A stretch of 48,181 nt of DNA from Caulobacteraceae bacterium (GTDB taxonomy: Bacteria; Pseudomonadota; Alphaproteobacteria; Caulobacterales; Caulobacteraceae), in NCBI GenBank assembly GCA_947441065.1, contig CANESI010000021.1, positions 1 to 48,181 on the forward strand, written 5' to 3'. This document shows, piece after piece, positions 17,405 to 26,092 of the stretch (the stretch's first letter is position 1; each line of letters opens with the position of its first letter). The notes under the pieces are model-generated. The model did no database searches. It was not told the DNA's origin and saw only the letters and a program-made list of their open reading frames with translations. The translations under genes were made by a program, and so were the position numbers.

Positions 17405-18940
17405 ATGACAGCCCAACTCAATATTGTCTGGTTCAAACGCGACCTAAGGATCACCGATCACCAGCCTCTGACCTTGGCAATCAAGGCCGGTCCTGTCTTG
17501 CCCCTCTATATCGTGGAGCCCGAACTGTGGGCGCAGCCCGACGCCTCCGGGCGGCAATGGGACTTTGCCGCTGAGAGCCTTTGCGAACTGCAGCAAGCGC
17601 TCGCAAATATCGGCCAGCCTCTGTGCGTCATGGTCGGTGATGCCGTCCACATCTTGGATCAACTACATAGGCACCACGGTTTAGCGGCCCTCTGGAGCCA
17701 TGAGGAAACCGGCAATGGCTGGACCTATGGGCGCGATCTGGCTGTTTCGGCGTGGGCCAAGCGGGCGAGTGTCCCATGGCACCAGCGAAGGCAGTTCGGC
17801 GTCATCCGCCGACTGAAATCGCGCAATGGCTGGGCCAAGGCTTGGGAGCGCGACATGGCCAGCGAGACCACGCCCGCGCCGATAGGGCTTGCCCCCCTTG
17901 ATGGTGATTGGCCGACCAACATTCCGAGCGCGGATGAGCTGGGTTTGAAACCGGACCCCTGCCCCCACCGTCAGCCGGGCGGGCGGGTTGAAGGCCTTCG
18001 CACTCTGGAGAGCTTTCTGAGCGGGCGCGGACGCAACTATCGCTTTCAGATGTCCAGTCCCGTCACGGCCTTCGAGGCCAGCTCTCGCCTGTCCCCGCAT
18101 CTGACCTGGGGAACCCTTTCGATGAGGGAAGTCGCCCAAGCCGCTGCGGCCAAGATGCAGGCCTTGAAACGATCGACAGAGCCAAATGCGCAGCGCTGGC
18201 GGGCCTCTTTGGTCTCCTTTTCGGGTCGCCTCCATTGGCATTGCCACTTCATGCAAAAGCTTGAAGACGAGCCGCGAATTGAGTTTGAAAATCTCCACCG
18301 CGCCTATGATGGTATGCGGCCTCAGATCGCCGATCCGCTTCGACTGGCAGCCTGGAGTGAGGGAAACACAGGCTTTCCCTTCATTGACGCCTGCATGAGA
18401 GCGCTGAACCTGCATGGTTGGATCAACTTTCGCATGCGCGCCATGTTGATGTCGTTCGCCAGCTATCATCTGTGGCTGCCTTGGCAGGAGAGCGGGCTGC
18501 ATCTGGCGCGTAAGTTTGTCGACTATGAACCGGGCATTCACTGGCCTCAGGTGCAGATGCAATCGGGGACCACCGGTATCAACACGATCCGAATCTATAA
18601 TCCGGTCAAGCAGAGCCTTGATCAGGACCCGTCGGGAGGTTTCATCCGCGCCTATGTGCCCGAACTGGCGGCCCTGCCTGATGGGTTCTTGCATGAGCCA
18701 TGGCTGTGGCCAGAGGCCTCGGCCTTGCCCTACCCCGCACCCATTGTTGACAATGCCAGTGCGGCGAAATTCGCGCGCGAAACGCTCCATGCCGTCCGCA
18801 AGGGCTTGGACCACAGGCAAACGGCACACGAGATCGTTGCAAAGCACGGCAGTCGTAAAATAGAGCCCTCCGCGACGGGTCGAAAGAGACAGGTCAAGTC
18901 CAAGACTTCCGCTGATAAGCAGATGGCTTTCGACTTCTAA
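17405..18940 (+). CDS. cryptochrome/photolyase family protein
   Basis: A 511-aa flavoprotein. The N-terminal alpha/beta photolyase domain (about 1-165) starts NIVWFKRDLRITDHQPL. The FAD-binding helical domain covers about 200-480, with GFPFIDACMRALNLHGWINFRMRAM and IHWPQVQMQSGTTGINTIRIYNPVKQ. In CPD photolyases the region around ELIWREFY contacts the lesion. Here the corresponding stretch reads SLVSFSGRLHWHCHFMQKLE, so this belongs to a divergent branch. It may be a photolyase of unusual class or a blue-light sensor. The C terminus is a Lys/Arg-rich tail. Light-driven repair is the family expectation, not shown by sequence. Confidence 0.85.
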   Translation: MTAQLNIVWFKRDLRITDHQPLTLAIKAGPVLPLYIVEPELWAQPDASGRQWDFAAESLCELQQALANIGQPLCVMVGDAVHILDQLHRHHGLAALWSHEETGNGWTYGRDLAVSAWAKRASVPWHQRRQFGVIRRLKSRNGWAKAWERDMASETTPAPIGLAPLDGDWPTNIPSADELGLKPDPCPHRQPGGRVEGLRTLESFLSGRGRNYRFQMSSPVTAFEASSRLSPHLTWGTLSMREVAQAAAAKMQALKRSTEPNAQRWRASLVSFSGRLHWHCHFMQKLEDEPRIEFENLHRAYDGMRPQIADPLRLAAWSEGNTGFPFIDACMRALNLHGWINFRMRAMLMSFASYHLWLPWQESGLHLARKFVDYEPGIHWPQVQMQSGTTGINTIRIYNPVKQSLDQDPSGGFIRAYVPELAALPDGFLHEPWLWPEASALPYPAPIVDNASAAKFARETLHAVRKGLDHRQTAHEIVAKHGSRKIEPSATGRKRQVKSKTSADKQMAFDF

Positions 18941-18954
18941 CATGACCCCGATCA

Positions 18955-19000
18955 AAGAGGTTTCCCGCGATCACCGTGAGGGTAATCTGAGAAACCTCTT
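18955..19000. terminator. inverted repeat between convergent genes, possible bidirectional terminator
   Basis: AAGAGGTTTC at 18955-18964 and GAAACCTCTT at 18991-19000 form a perfect 10-bp stem around a 26-base loop. It lies in the 71-bp gap between the photolyase and sulfatase stop codons. Short T/A runs in the arms could support termination both ways, but no long T tract follows. Confidence 0.45.
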
Positions 19001-19011
19001 CCTTAGCAGGC

Positions 19012-20688
19012 CTAGTTATCCCACTGGATATATTCAGCACCGGGCTTGGTCGGCCGCCCACTGGGCTGATCGATGGTAACCGGCCCTTGCAGCAGCGAGG
19101 GCCAGAGGGGTTTGACGCTTTCGGCATTATGGGCCTTCAGCAGGGCCTGCATGGCCACAACGCGCGCAGACTCCGTGGCCGCGAGGTTGTTCTGCTCGGT
19201 CGGGTCAACCGCGAGATTGAACAGCCACAGCTTCTTTAGCGCGCCATTATACTGGAGCTTCCAATCGCCATCGCGGACAACCTCATACTGACCTGAGCGC
19301 CAGAACATCGTCTGGTGCGGACGACCCTTAGCCGTGCCTTTCAGATAGGGCAGCAGATCGACGCCATCAATCACCCGGTCCTTAGGCAGGTCAGCCCCCG
19401 CAGCGGCAGCAGCCGTCGGGAAGATGTCCATATGACCAACCGGATAGGGGAACTGGCTACCGGCCTGAATGGTTCCGGGCCAGCGCATGAAGAAGGGCGA
19501 GCGAATGCCACCTTCAAAGAAGGTCGCCTTGAACCCTCGGAAGGGCCGGTTGATCTCCGACAGGCCGATATAGTGTGCCCCCCCATTGTCACTGCTCAGG
19601 ATGATCAGGGTATTGTCGTCGATCCCCTCATCCTTCAGCTGCTTCAAGATGCGCCCAACATTGCGGTCGAGATTGCGCATCATCGCGCCATAGACGCGCA
19701 GACGGTGATCCTTGATCTGTGGCAGGGCGTCATAGTCCTCCTTCTTGGCCTGCAGCGGGGTGTGGATCGCGTTGGGCGTGAAGTACATGAAGAAGGGGCG
19801 ATTACGGTTGGCATGGATCGACTTGACCGCCTCATCGGTGAGGTAGTCCGTCATATAGCCCTTGGGGGCGAAGTTTTCGGAGCCATTGAACTGCACCATA
19901 TAGGGTAGATTGGGCCACAAGAAGCGATCGATAGGGTCCCAAGGCTGCTTTGCATTGACAACATTGGGGTCATTTTCAGGAAGGAACATGGATCCGCCGG
20001 ACATGAAACCAAGGCTCTCATCAAAGCCCTTTTCCTCAGGACGCGTGCCTTTGGATGAACCCAGATGCCACTTGCCGAAATGCAGGGTCTGATAGCCCTT
20101 GGCCTTCATGAGGGCCGGAATAAAGATTTCGCTGGTCGGCACGGCCAGATTATTGACCGCCTGCGCGCCCTTTGTCGTTCCGGGCGGCATGTCTTTGATC
20201 CGGTCGGCAAAGAAGGTCGGCGCTGCGATCGCACCCTCTTCCTTTTGGGTGCCCACCATCCTTAGGAAGGCCACGGGCGCCGGGGTGAACTCAAAGCCAA
20301 AGCGGGTCGCGTAACGGCCCGTCATGATCGTCGCGCGCGATGGGGCGCATGTCGCGTTGGCATCATAGCCATTGACGAAATTGGCACCCTCACGGGCGAT
20401 GGAGTCGATATTGGGGGTGGGTACTGCGCCACCGGCAATACCGCCGCCGTTCAGCGTAATGTCATTATAGCCGAGATCGTCGACCAAGATGACGATGACA
20501 TTGGGCGGACGCTTGCCCTCGGGCGCGGTCGCTGGACCTTCCGCCCAGGTTACCGGCCGGTTAGGTTCCACATTTGGAAGTTGCGACTTGGCGATCATCA
20601 TAAAGACCGCCTCCTTGTGGGTGACGACCCATCCCAAGCCGATCGCAATGACGAGCGCAATCGCGCCCAACCAAGTCCAAAGTCGCAT
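19012..20688 (-). CDS. membrane-anchored type I sulfatase (arylsulfatase)
   Basis: A 558-aa sulfatase. One N-terminal membrane helix (about 5-22) puts the enzyme in the periplasm. The formylglycine signature C114-A-P-S-R118 in CAPSRATIMTGR, the metal pair D70-D71 in ILVDDLGYND, the KWHLG motif and SSDNGGAHYIG are all present. The active-site Cys must be converted to formylglycine by a separate enzyme not in this window. It hydrolyses sulfate esters; the natural substrate is unknown. The start ATG has a strong GGAGGGA ribosome binding site. The gene is monocistronic and convergent with the photolyase. The 341-bp region upstream (20689-21029) contains no gene that I can support, only a weak 6-bp inverted repeat (TGCCGC/GCGGCA, 20777-20799). 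Confidence 0.92.
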   Translation of the reverse strand: MRLWTWLGAIALVIAIGLGWVVTHKEAVFMMIAKSQLPNVEPNRPVTWAEGPATAPEGKRPPNVIVILVDDLGYNDITLNGGGIAGGAVPTPNIDSIAREGANFVNGYDANATCAPSRATIMTGRYATRFGFEFTPAPVAFLRMVGTQKEEGAIAAPTFFADRIKDMPPGTTKGAQAVNNLAVPTSEIFIPALMKAKGYQTLHFGKWHLGSSKGTRPEEKGFDESLGFMSGGSMFLPENDPNVVNAKQPWDPIDRFLWPNLPYMVQFNGSENFAPKGYMTDYLTDEAVKSIHANRNRPFFMYFTPNAIHTPLQAKKEDYDALPQIKDHRLRVYGAMMRNLDRNVGRILKQLKDEGIDDNTLIILSSDNGGAHYIGLSEINRPFRGFKATFFEGGIRSPFFMRWPGTIQAGSQFPYPVGHMDIFPTAAAAAGADLPKDRVIDGVDLLPYLKGTAKGRPHQTMFWRSGQYEVVRDGDWKLQYNGALKKLWLFNLAVDPTEQNNLAATESARVVAMQALLKAHNAESVKPLWPSLLQGPVTIDQPSGRPTKPGAEYIQWDN

Positions 20689-21029
20689 AGGTCCCTCCCA
20701 GAAAGATCAGCCTGCTTAGCGCTACAGGCACATCATCGGTCATTCTTGTCCTGAAGCATATATTGACATTACGACTGCCGCTAGTGGGTTGTGCGGCATA
20801 ATTTGGGGTCTGTTTTTGCCTCAGCACTCGGTTAGATTGATCGGCGCGCACCCAACTTGAACAGAGGCGGGCTCATGCGTAAAGGCCTTGCGCCACGATC
20901 CAGACCTTAACGGCTAAAAGCTGCGTCTGATGGTCACGTTCTACCCGCTACATCGAAAATTTCTGGCCACAAGGCCAAGAACAAGCCACCCAAGATCATG
21001 TCACCCCGATCTGTGAACGGAACTTGACC

Positions 21030-21704
21030 ATGACCGCCGTGCCCATTGTCTATTTTTCTGACGTCCTGTGTATCTGGGCCTATTTTTCCGAACTGCGGGT
21101 GCGGGCCTTAAAGGAGGCGTTCGGCGACCATATCCGGTTTGACCACCGCTTCTGCTCCATCTTTGGCGACACGGCGCGCAAGATGAGCACCACTTGGCGC
21201 GATAAGGGCGGATATGAGGGCTTTAACCGCCACCTGATGGAAGTGGCCAAACAGTTTCCCGAAATGACCATCAATCCAACTATTTGGCTGACCACCAGGC
21301 CTGCCTCGTCGACCAGTGCGCATCTGTTTCTCAAGGCGGTTCAGCTGGATGAGGCGGCCGAACGCCTAGCCGCCGGGACCTTTGAGGCCAGCCTTCAAGC
21401 CATGCGAACCGCCTTCTTTCGCGATGGGCGCGATGTTGGTCAATGGTCCGTCCAATGCCAGATCGGCGAGCAGACCGGGGTCGATGTCGCCCGGATCGAG
21501 GCCCTGATCCATGACGGCAGCGCCTATGCCAGCCTTGCCAGTGACTATGAAGCCGCCGCCAGTATGAACATCCAAGGCAGCCCGACGGTCGTGCTCAATG
21601 ATGGCCGTCAAAAGCTCTATGGCAATGTCGGCTACCGGATCCTTGAGGCCAATATCCAAGAGCTCTTGCGCTCACCGTCTCCCGATCAAGCCAGCTGGTG
21701 CTAA
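21030..21704 (+). CDS. DsbA-family (thioredoxin-fold) oxidoreductase/isomerase with degenerate active site
   Basis: A 224-aa cytoplasmic protein of the DSBA/FrnE-like group. The place of the CxxC motif reads C14-I-W-A17 (FSDVLCIWAYF), so the second redox cysteine is missing. The C-terminal part contains the cis-Pro loop NIQGSPTVVLNDGRQKLYGNVGYRIL. It probably does not act as an ordinary disulfide oxidase; a glutathione-dependent isomerase or transferase role like the GST-kappa relatives is possible. The ATG at 21030 is preferred to the TTG at 21024. It converges on a 2-hydroxychromene-2-carboxylate-isomerase-like gene with overlapping stop codons. Confidence 0.8.
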   Translation: MTAVPIVYFSDVLCIWAYFSELRVRALKEAFGDHIRFDHRFCSIFGDTARKMSTTWRDKGGYEGFNRHLMEVAKQFPEMTINPTIWLTTRPASSTSAHLFLKAVQLDEAAERLAAGTFEASLQAMRTAFFRDGRDVGQWSVQCQIGEQTGVDVARIEALIHDGSAYASLASDYEAAASMNIQGSPTVVLNDGRQKLYGNVGYRILEANIQELLRSPSPDQASWC

Positions 21705-22357
21705 AGCTTGGCTAAACCCTTCTGGCCCATCCGCCAGACCAACTGATCGAACCGGTCTTGGCCGAAGAAGGGCTCGCCCTCAAACACCATCAGCGGCACG
21801 CCATAGTGACCGCCTTCGCGCTGAGCGGCCTGATTGGCGGCGATGATGCCATCCAGACGCTCGGCCTCTCCTAGCGCTGAAATGGCCGCGTCAAGCTCTG
21901 CAAGGTCCAGCCCAGCGCGAGCGACGGCGTCGGACAGATGATCGCCGACGTTCCAGCCTGCCACCGTTCCGTCCCAAATCAGACGACCGACCTGCTCTAT
22001 AAAGGCCATGCCCTTACCCCGCTCACTCGCCGCGACACCGAGCCACGAAAGGCGGTGGATATGGGGCTGTTCCTTGGGATAGGTCCGTGTTTGCGGGTCC
22101 ATATAGACTGGATCGGGCCGCGCCCAGCGGAAGGGCACACCTGCGAACTGGGCGCTGCGATGGATGTCCTTGCCAAAATAGGTGATCCACAGCGGGTCAT
22201 TATTGGCGAAGAAATCAGGCTGGCGCACCGCAATCGGATAGACGACCCGCAGATTGCATTTCACATCATAGTCGCGCTCTAGGGCAACAATCCGATCGGT
22301 GACCAGATAGGAATAGGGCGAGCGGAAGGACCAGTAGAGATCGAAGGTAAGGCTCAT
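21701..22357 (-). CDS. 2-hydroxychromene-2-carboxylate isomerase-like protein (GST kappa type)
   Basis: A 218-aa thioredoxin-fold protein related to NahD-type isomerases, which use glutathione in aromatic degradation. The active-site Ser motif is in YWSFRSPYSYL, and the C-terminal YGVPLMVFEGEPFFGQDRFDQL is typical of the family. Its start codon overlaps the stop of the upstream DUF1330 gene (ATGA), so the two are translationally coupled. The substrate is unknown. No naphthalene pathway is present here, so a broader glutathione-dependent role is likely. Confidence 0.88.
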   Translation of the reverse strand: MSLTFDLYWSFRSPYSYLVTDRIVALERDYDVKCNLRVVYPIAVRQPDFFANNDPLWITYFGKDIHRSAQFAGVPFRWARPDPVYMDPQTRTYPKEQPHIHRLSWLGVAASERGKGMAFIEQVGRLIWDGTVAGWNVGDHLSDAVARAGLDLAELDAAISALGEAERLDGIIAANQAAQREGGHYGVPLMVFEGEPFFGQDRFDQLVWRMGQKGLAKL

Positions 22358-22767
22358 CCGAGGGTACCTTTGGTTTTGATGTTCAACTGACCGGCTAGGC
22401 CCGCGTCACGGTGTTTGGCGATCTCTTGATAGTCTGGGCTCTGCACCATCTCCTGCATCGCTGCGAGCGAGGGATATTCTGCCAGAGCGATCATGTCCCA
22501 AAGCTCTTCGACCTCGCCCAGCATCAGGCCTGTCACCGGCCCCGAATAGCCGGGTGTGCCCCCGACCTTGACAATATGGTGGCGCACCTTGCGGCCATAG
22601 CGCAGATAGGCCTCAAAGCCCGAAATGTCAGCGTCTGACCCATCGGCATAGTCCGCCTTGGCCTTGAACTTCAGCAGATTGACCATGACAAAAGGACCGT
22701 CTTCCGGCGTACTGAAAAAGGCCTTGGCCTGCTCGGCGGTGGGGTGGACGAGATTGTTGAATTGCAT
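22354..22767 (-). CDS. DUF1330 (dimeric alpha-beta barrel) protein
   Basis: A 137-aa protein when started at the ATG at 22767 (MQFNNLVHPT), behind GAAGGT. An upstream extension to 22809 is open but unlikely. It shows the NIPSNAP/DUF1330-like pattern PFVMVNLLKFKAKADY, FEAYLRYGRKV and MIALAEYPSLAAMQEMVQSPDYQEI. Such ferredoxin-like barrels form dimers and bind small hydrophobic ligands. The function is unknown. It is coupled to the isomerase-like gene by an ATGA overlap. Confidence 0.8.
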   Translation of the reverse strand: MQFNNLVHPTAEQAKAFFSTPEDGPFVMVNLLKFKAKADYADGSDADISGFEAYLRYGRKVRHHIVKVGGTPGYSGPVTGLMLGEVEELWDMIALAEYPSLAAMQEMVQSPDYQEIAKHRDAGLAGQLNIKTKGTLG

Positions 22768-22925
22768 GGAAGACACCTTCGGAAGGGACCGCATGGGTCC
22801 CATTATCAATTGGCACCCATAACGTCATATGGCCCGCAGGGGGTCAATCGGCCTCAAACAGGGTTAATTCAATTTTAGCGCGGGGTGCCCATACAAGAAG
22901 ACACTAAACTAAAGGTGCGCCACTC

Positions 22926-24527
22926 ATGCCCAAATCATTGCTGGACCGCGCCCACAAGGCCCTCGCCGACCAGAACCCCGCCTTGGCGGAACGGATCGCG
23001 CGGCAGGCGACTGAACGGTTTCCTAAGACCAGCGCCGCGTGGCGGACCCTCGGCCTGATCCTGCAAGAGGCTGGACGGACCCTTGAAGCCTTTGAGGCCT
23101 ATGAACGGGCGCTTGGCCTCAATCCCAATGATGTTGATATTGCGCTGGCCCTGTCGCACGCCGCATCGCGACTGGGCATGAAGGATGAGGCCCTCGCCCT
23201 TGCCAGCTATTTTGCGCAGACGCGGCCGGGGGATTTTGCCGGGATCAGCGCCCAGTGCTCAGCCCTCTTGGCCCTCGGCCGGGTGCAAGAGGCCCACGAC
23301 CTCGCCGTTCAGGCCCTCGGTGACGCGCCGCAAGAGGCAGAACGCTGGCAGTTGGCGGGCAAGACGGCCCGGGCCAGTGGCGGGCTCGAACAGGCCGCGC
23401 AAGCCTTGCAAGAGGCGCTGCGCCTTAAGCCCAACGATCCGCGCATCCAGTATGATCTGGCCTGGACCTTGGCCGATATGGGCGATCTGGAGCCGGCGCT
23501 AGACGGGGTCGAGCAGGCCCTCGCCCAGCCGCTTGATGCCGAGACCCGCGCCACAGCCGCCTTCTTGCGGGCGACGATCCTGCTGGCCAAGGGCGATCTG
23601 AAGGCGGGGTGGCGCGCCTATCAGGTGCGGCACGATCTGGCCTTACCCAGCGCAGCGGTCTTTGATCTGCCCCTTCCGCGATGGGACGGGCAATCGAAAC
23701 TGGCGGGCCACGCCTTGGTGGTGATGGCTGAACAGGGGCTTGGCGACGAGATTGCCTTTATGGGCATGATCCCCGATCTGCTGGAACAGCTCGGCCCCGC
23801 AGGTCAGTTGAGCCTCTGTGCGGACCAGAGGCTCAAGGGCTTGATCGAACGCAGCTGGCCAACCGTGAAAGCTGTTGGCCATCAGACCCAAGCTCAGCTC
23901 GCGCGCCGCCATCGCTCGCCCAGCGCGCCGGTGGACGGCGACCTGTGGCTGCCCCTCGGCGACCTCCTGCCGCTGCTCCGCTCCAGCATCGCTGATTTTG
24001 ACCGCCCTACCGGCTTTCTAAAACCGGACCCCGCCAAGTCCGCGCACTGGCGCGCTTGGCTTAGGACCTTGCCGGAAGGGACCAAGACCGGGGTGACCTG
24101 GCGCAGTCACAAGATGGGTGACGAACGGGGCCGCAACTTCGCGCCCCTCAGCGCTTGGGGACCAATCTTCACCAAGCCCGGCCTGACCTTCGTTAACCTG
24201 CAATATGGCGATACGAGCGACGAATGCGCCCAGATCGCCGCGCAGTTTGGCGTGACCATCCATCAGGCTCCGGACCTAGACCTGTTCAACGACCTTGAGG
24301 GCCTCGCCGCCCTATCGGCCGCGCTCGACATGGGGATTGGCTTTTCCAATGCAAGCACCAACCTGCTCGGCGCCGTCGGCACGCCCCTGCACCTTCTAAC
24401 CCCACCCGCCTCCTGGCCCGCCCTCGGTCAGAGCCTCTATCCTTGGTATCCGGGAACTCAGGTCCATGAGGCTGATGCCTATGGCGGCTGGGACGGGCTG
24501 ATGGCCAAGGCGGCCTTGGCCCTCTAA
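22926..24527 (+). CDS. TPR protein with glycosyltransferase-like C-terminal domain
   Basis: A 533-aa protein. The first 235 residues are tetratricopeptide repeats (AWRTLGLILQEAGRTLEAFEAYERALGLNPND and similar units). The second half (about 250-533) resembles the GT-B/heptosyltransferase-like domain found in many TPR proteins: HALVVMAEQGLGDEIAFMGMIPDL, GVTWRSHKMGDERGRNFAPL, and the tail LSAALDMGIGFSNASTNLLGAVGTP. Related proteins in Caulobacter take part in flagellin or surface glycosylation; for this gene that is only suggestion. It stands alone, with no glycan genes nearby. Confidence 0.82.
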   Translation: MPKSLLDRAHKALADQNPALAERIARQATERFPKTSAAWRTLGLILQEAGRTLEAFEAYERALGLNPNDVDIALALSHAASRLGMKDEALALASYFAQTRPGDFAGISAQCSALLALGRVQEAHDLAVQALGDAPQEAERWQLAGKTARASGGLEQAAQALQEALRLKPNDPRIQYDLAWTLADMGDLEPALDGVEQALAQPLDAETRATAAFLRATILLAKGDLKAGWRAYQVRHDLALPSAAVFDLPLPRWDGQSKLAGHALVVMAEQGLGDEIAFMGMIPDLLEQLGPAGQLSLCADQRLKGLIERSWPTVKAVGHQTQAQLARRHRSPSAPVDGDLWLPLGDLLPLLRSSIADFDRPTGFLKPDPAKSAHWRAWLRTLPEGTKTGVTWRSHKMGDERGRNFAPLSAWGPIFTKPGLTFVNLQYGDTSDECAQIAAQFGVTIHQAPDLDLFNDLEGLAALSAALDMGIGFSNASTNLLGAVGTPLHLLTPPASWPALGQSLYPWYPGTQVHEADAYGGWDGLMAKAALAL

Positions 24528-24622
24528 CGCTGCAACAAACAGATGACACCCAAGGTGCCAAAGCCTACGATCTAGCGAGATGCAAACTGGACTTTGATCC
24601 GGAGCGTTTGGAGAGCGGAACC

Positions 24623-24817
24623 TTGCTTAAAATCGTTCAGAAGTTTCTCGAGCTTATGCCCCTGTGGTTTGGGATTGGCTTCATTGCGCCGCTGACAGCG
24701 GAGATGATCAAGGCCTTTGGCTGGCAAGCAAGCCTGCCGGTTACGCCGCTGGTCGCGGGACTGATCCTTGGCATTGCCTGGGGTGGATCGACCGTTGTGC
24801 GGGGGCGTTGGATATGA
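24623..24817 (+). CDS. small two-helix membrane protein coupled to the desaturase
   Basis: A 64-aa hydrophobic protein with two predicted membrane segments: LMPLWFGIGFIAPLTAEMI and VTPLVAGLILGIAWGGSTVV. The start is probably TTG at 24623 behind GGAGAGCGG; a TTG at 24608 is possible but has poor spacing. Its stop codon TGA overlaps the ATG of the fatty acid desaturase (ATGA), strong evidence that it is expressed and made together with the desaturase. It may be a partner or stabilising subunit. I know no named family. Confidence 0.65.
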   Translation: MLKIVQKFLELMPLWFGIGFIAPLTAEMIKAFGWQASLPVTPLVAGLILGIAWGGSTVVRGRWI

Positions 24818-25704
24818 GCGCGGCAATCCCCCTCCCTGACCTGAGCGGACTGGACAGCAAGGCGCTGATGAAGCTCGAGAGCGAGATCGCCGAACAGTTT
24901 ATGGGCGGTGTACCCTGGGGTTCTGTGACCTGGGCCCTTGCTAATCTGGCGGTTTGGCTAGCCCTTTGGCCCCTGACCTTCATGCACATCCTGCCCCTCT
25001 GGGCGGCATTCCCAATCGCGACGGCTTGCGTGGCCTTAGGCTACCTGCCGTCTCATGAGGCCCAGCACGACATTATTGCAAGGCCCGGTACGCCCTTACG
25101 GTGGCTGAACCAGTTGATCGGGCATGTCTCGACCATTCCTTTGCTTTTGCCCTACAGCGTCGCCAAGCTGACCCATATGGAGCACCATAAGCACACCAAC
25201 CATCCAGAGCTTGACCCGGATATCCACACCAAGGCCGAAAACAGCCTGCAGTTCTTGATCAACTCCATCGCCAGCCGTCAGCCCAATGGACGGGGCAACC
25301 GTTCCTATAGCGAGGCCTTGGCCCGGCTGGGCACACCGGACGCCATGCGGGCGCAGCTTGAAGCCTTGGCCATGCAGTTGGCCTATCTGGCGATCCTATT
25401 TACAGCCGCCTGGACCGGTCATGCGATTGAAGCGGCGCTGCTCTGGTGGCTGCCCAAACATCTGGCCCAGACCTATATTGGCTATTACCTCTCGTGGGCG
25501 CCGCACCATCCGGCCAAGGAGACCGGCCGCTATCGCGATACTCGCGGCTTCAAGAGCCTTGTTGGCAATATCGGTTCGATGGGGATGCAGTTTCACATCA
25601 TCCACCACCTGCACCCGCGCATTCCGCTGATGCGCACGCCCAAGGCCTATTGGGCCATGCGCCCGATCCTTGAGGCGCGCAAATGCGATCTGAGCGGCCT
25701 CTAA
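24814..25704 (+). CDS. membrane fatty acid desaturase / hydroxylase
   Basis: A 296-aa integral-membrane diiron enzyme of the fatty acid desaturase family. The three histidine boxes are H81-x3-H85 (HEAQH), H121-x2-H124-H125 (HMEHH) and H261-x2-H264-H265 (HIIHH). Hydrophobic segments lie at about 40-75 and 185-215. I start it at the ATG at 24814 (MSAAIPLPDL); the longer open frame overlaps the small membrane protein out of frame and has no support. The family includes acyl-lipid desaturases and carotenoid hydroxylases/ketolases. The substrate is not resolved. Confidence 0.9.
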   Translation: MSAAIPLPDLSGLDSKALMKLESEIAEQFMGGVPWGSVTWALANLAVWLALWPLTFMHILPLWAAFPIATACVALGYLPSHEAQHDIIARPGTPLRWLNQLIGHVSTIPLLLPYSVAKLTHMEHHKHTNHPELDPDIHTKAENSLQFLINSIASRQPNGRGNRSYSEALARLGTPDAMRAQLEALAMQLAYLAILFTAAWTGHAIEAALLWWLPKHLAQTYIGYYLSWAPHHPAKETGRYRDTRGFKSLVGNIGSMGMQFHIIHHLHPRIPLMRTPKAYWAMRPILEARKCDLSGL

Positions 25705-25735
25705 TCCTCCCTTTACCAAACGGAAAGACTGAACC

Positions 25736-26053
25736 ATGAGCCAAGACACCACCGCCGTCTTCGTCGTCGCCAATCTCGAGGTCAATGACCCGGTTGGCTA
25801 TCGCAACTATGAAAAGGGCTTCTTTCCCCTGCTCAAGCGCCATGGCGGCGAGTTGCTGACCTTTGACGACAAGCCCACCACCTTCGAAGGTATCTCACCG
25901 CGTCCGGGCCGGATGATTATCCTGAAATTCCCGTCTGAGACCGCCGCGACCGCTTGGTACAATGACGCCGACTATCAGGCCCTGTCGGAGCATCGCCGGG
26001 GCGCGACAACCCTGCAGTTCTTGACCATGGTGCGCGGATTGCCGCCGCGCTAA
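25736..26053 (+). CDS. DUF1330 family protein
   Basis: A 105-aa dimeric alpha-beta barrel protein with the standard DUF1330 pattern: NLEVNDPVGYRNYEKGFFPLLKRHGG, PGRMIILKFPSETAATAWYNDADYQAL and EHRRGATT. Biochemical function unknown. It lies 31 bases after the desaturase and 39 before the TTC38-like gene, probably in one transcript. It is the second DUF1330-type gene within 4 kb. Confidence 0.88.
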   Translation: MSQDTTAVFVVANLEVNDPVGYRNYEKGFFPLLKRHGGELLTFDDKPTTFEGISPRPGRMIILKFPSETAATAWYNDADYQALSEHRRGATTLQFLTMVRGLPPR

Positions 26054-26092
26054 GCTGCGCATCTGTTACAAACGGCTTCAAGGACCCGGCCC

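Noticed and set aside
17681-18955. 424-codon minus-strand open frame
   Set aside because: Antisense to the photolyase gene, which has clear domains in the + frame.
20763-20787. TTGACA-n11-GCTAGT, similar to a Caulobacter housekeeping promoter
   Set aside because: The -10 match is partial and it lies about 240 bases from the next + strand gene, so I do not list it as a feature.
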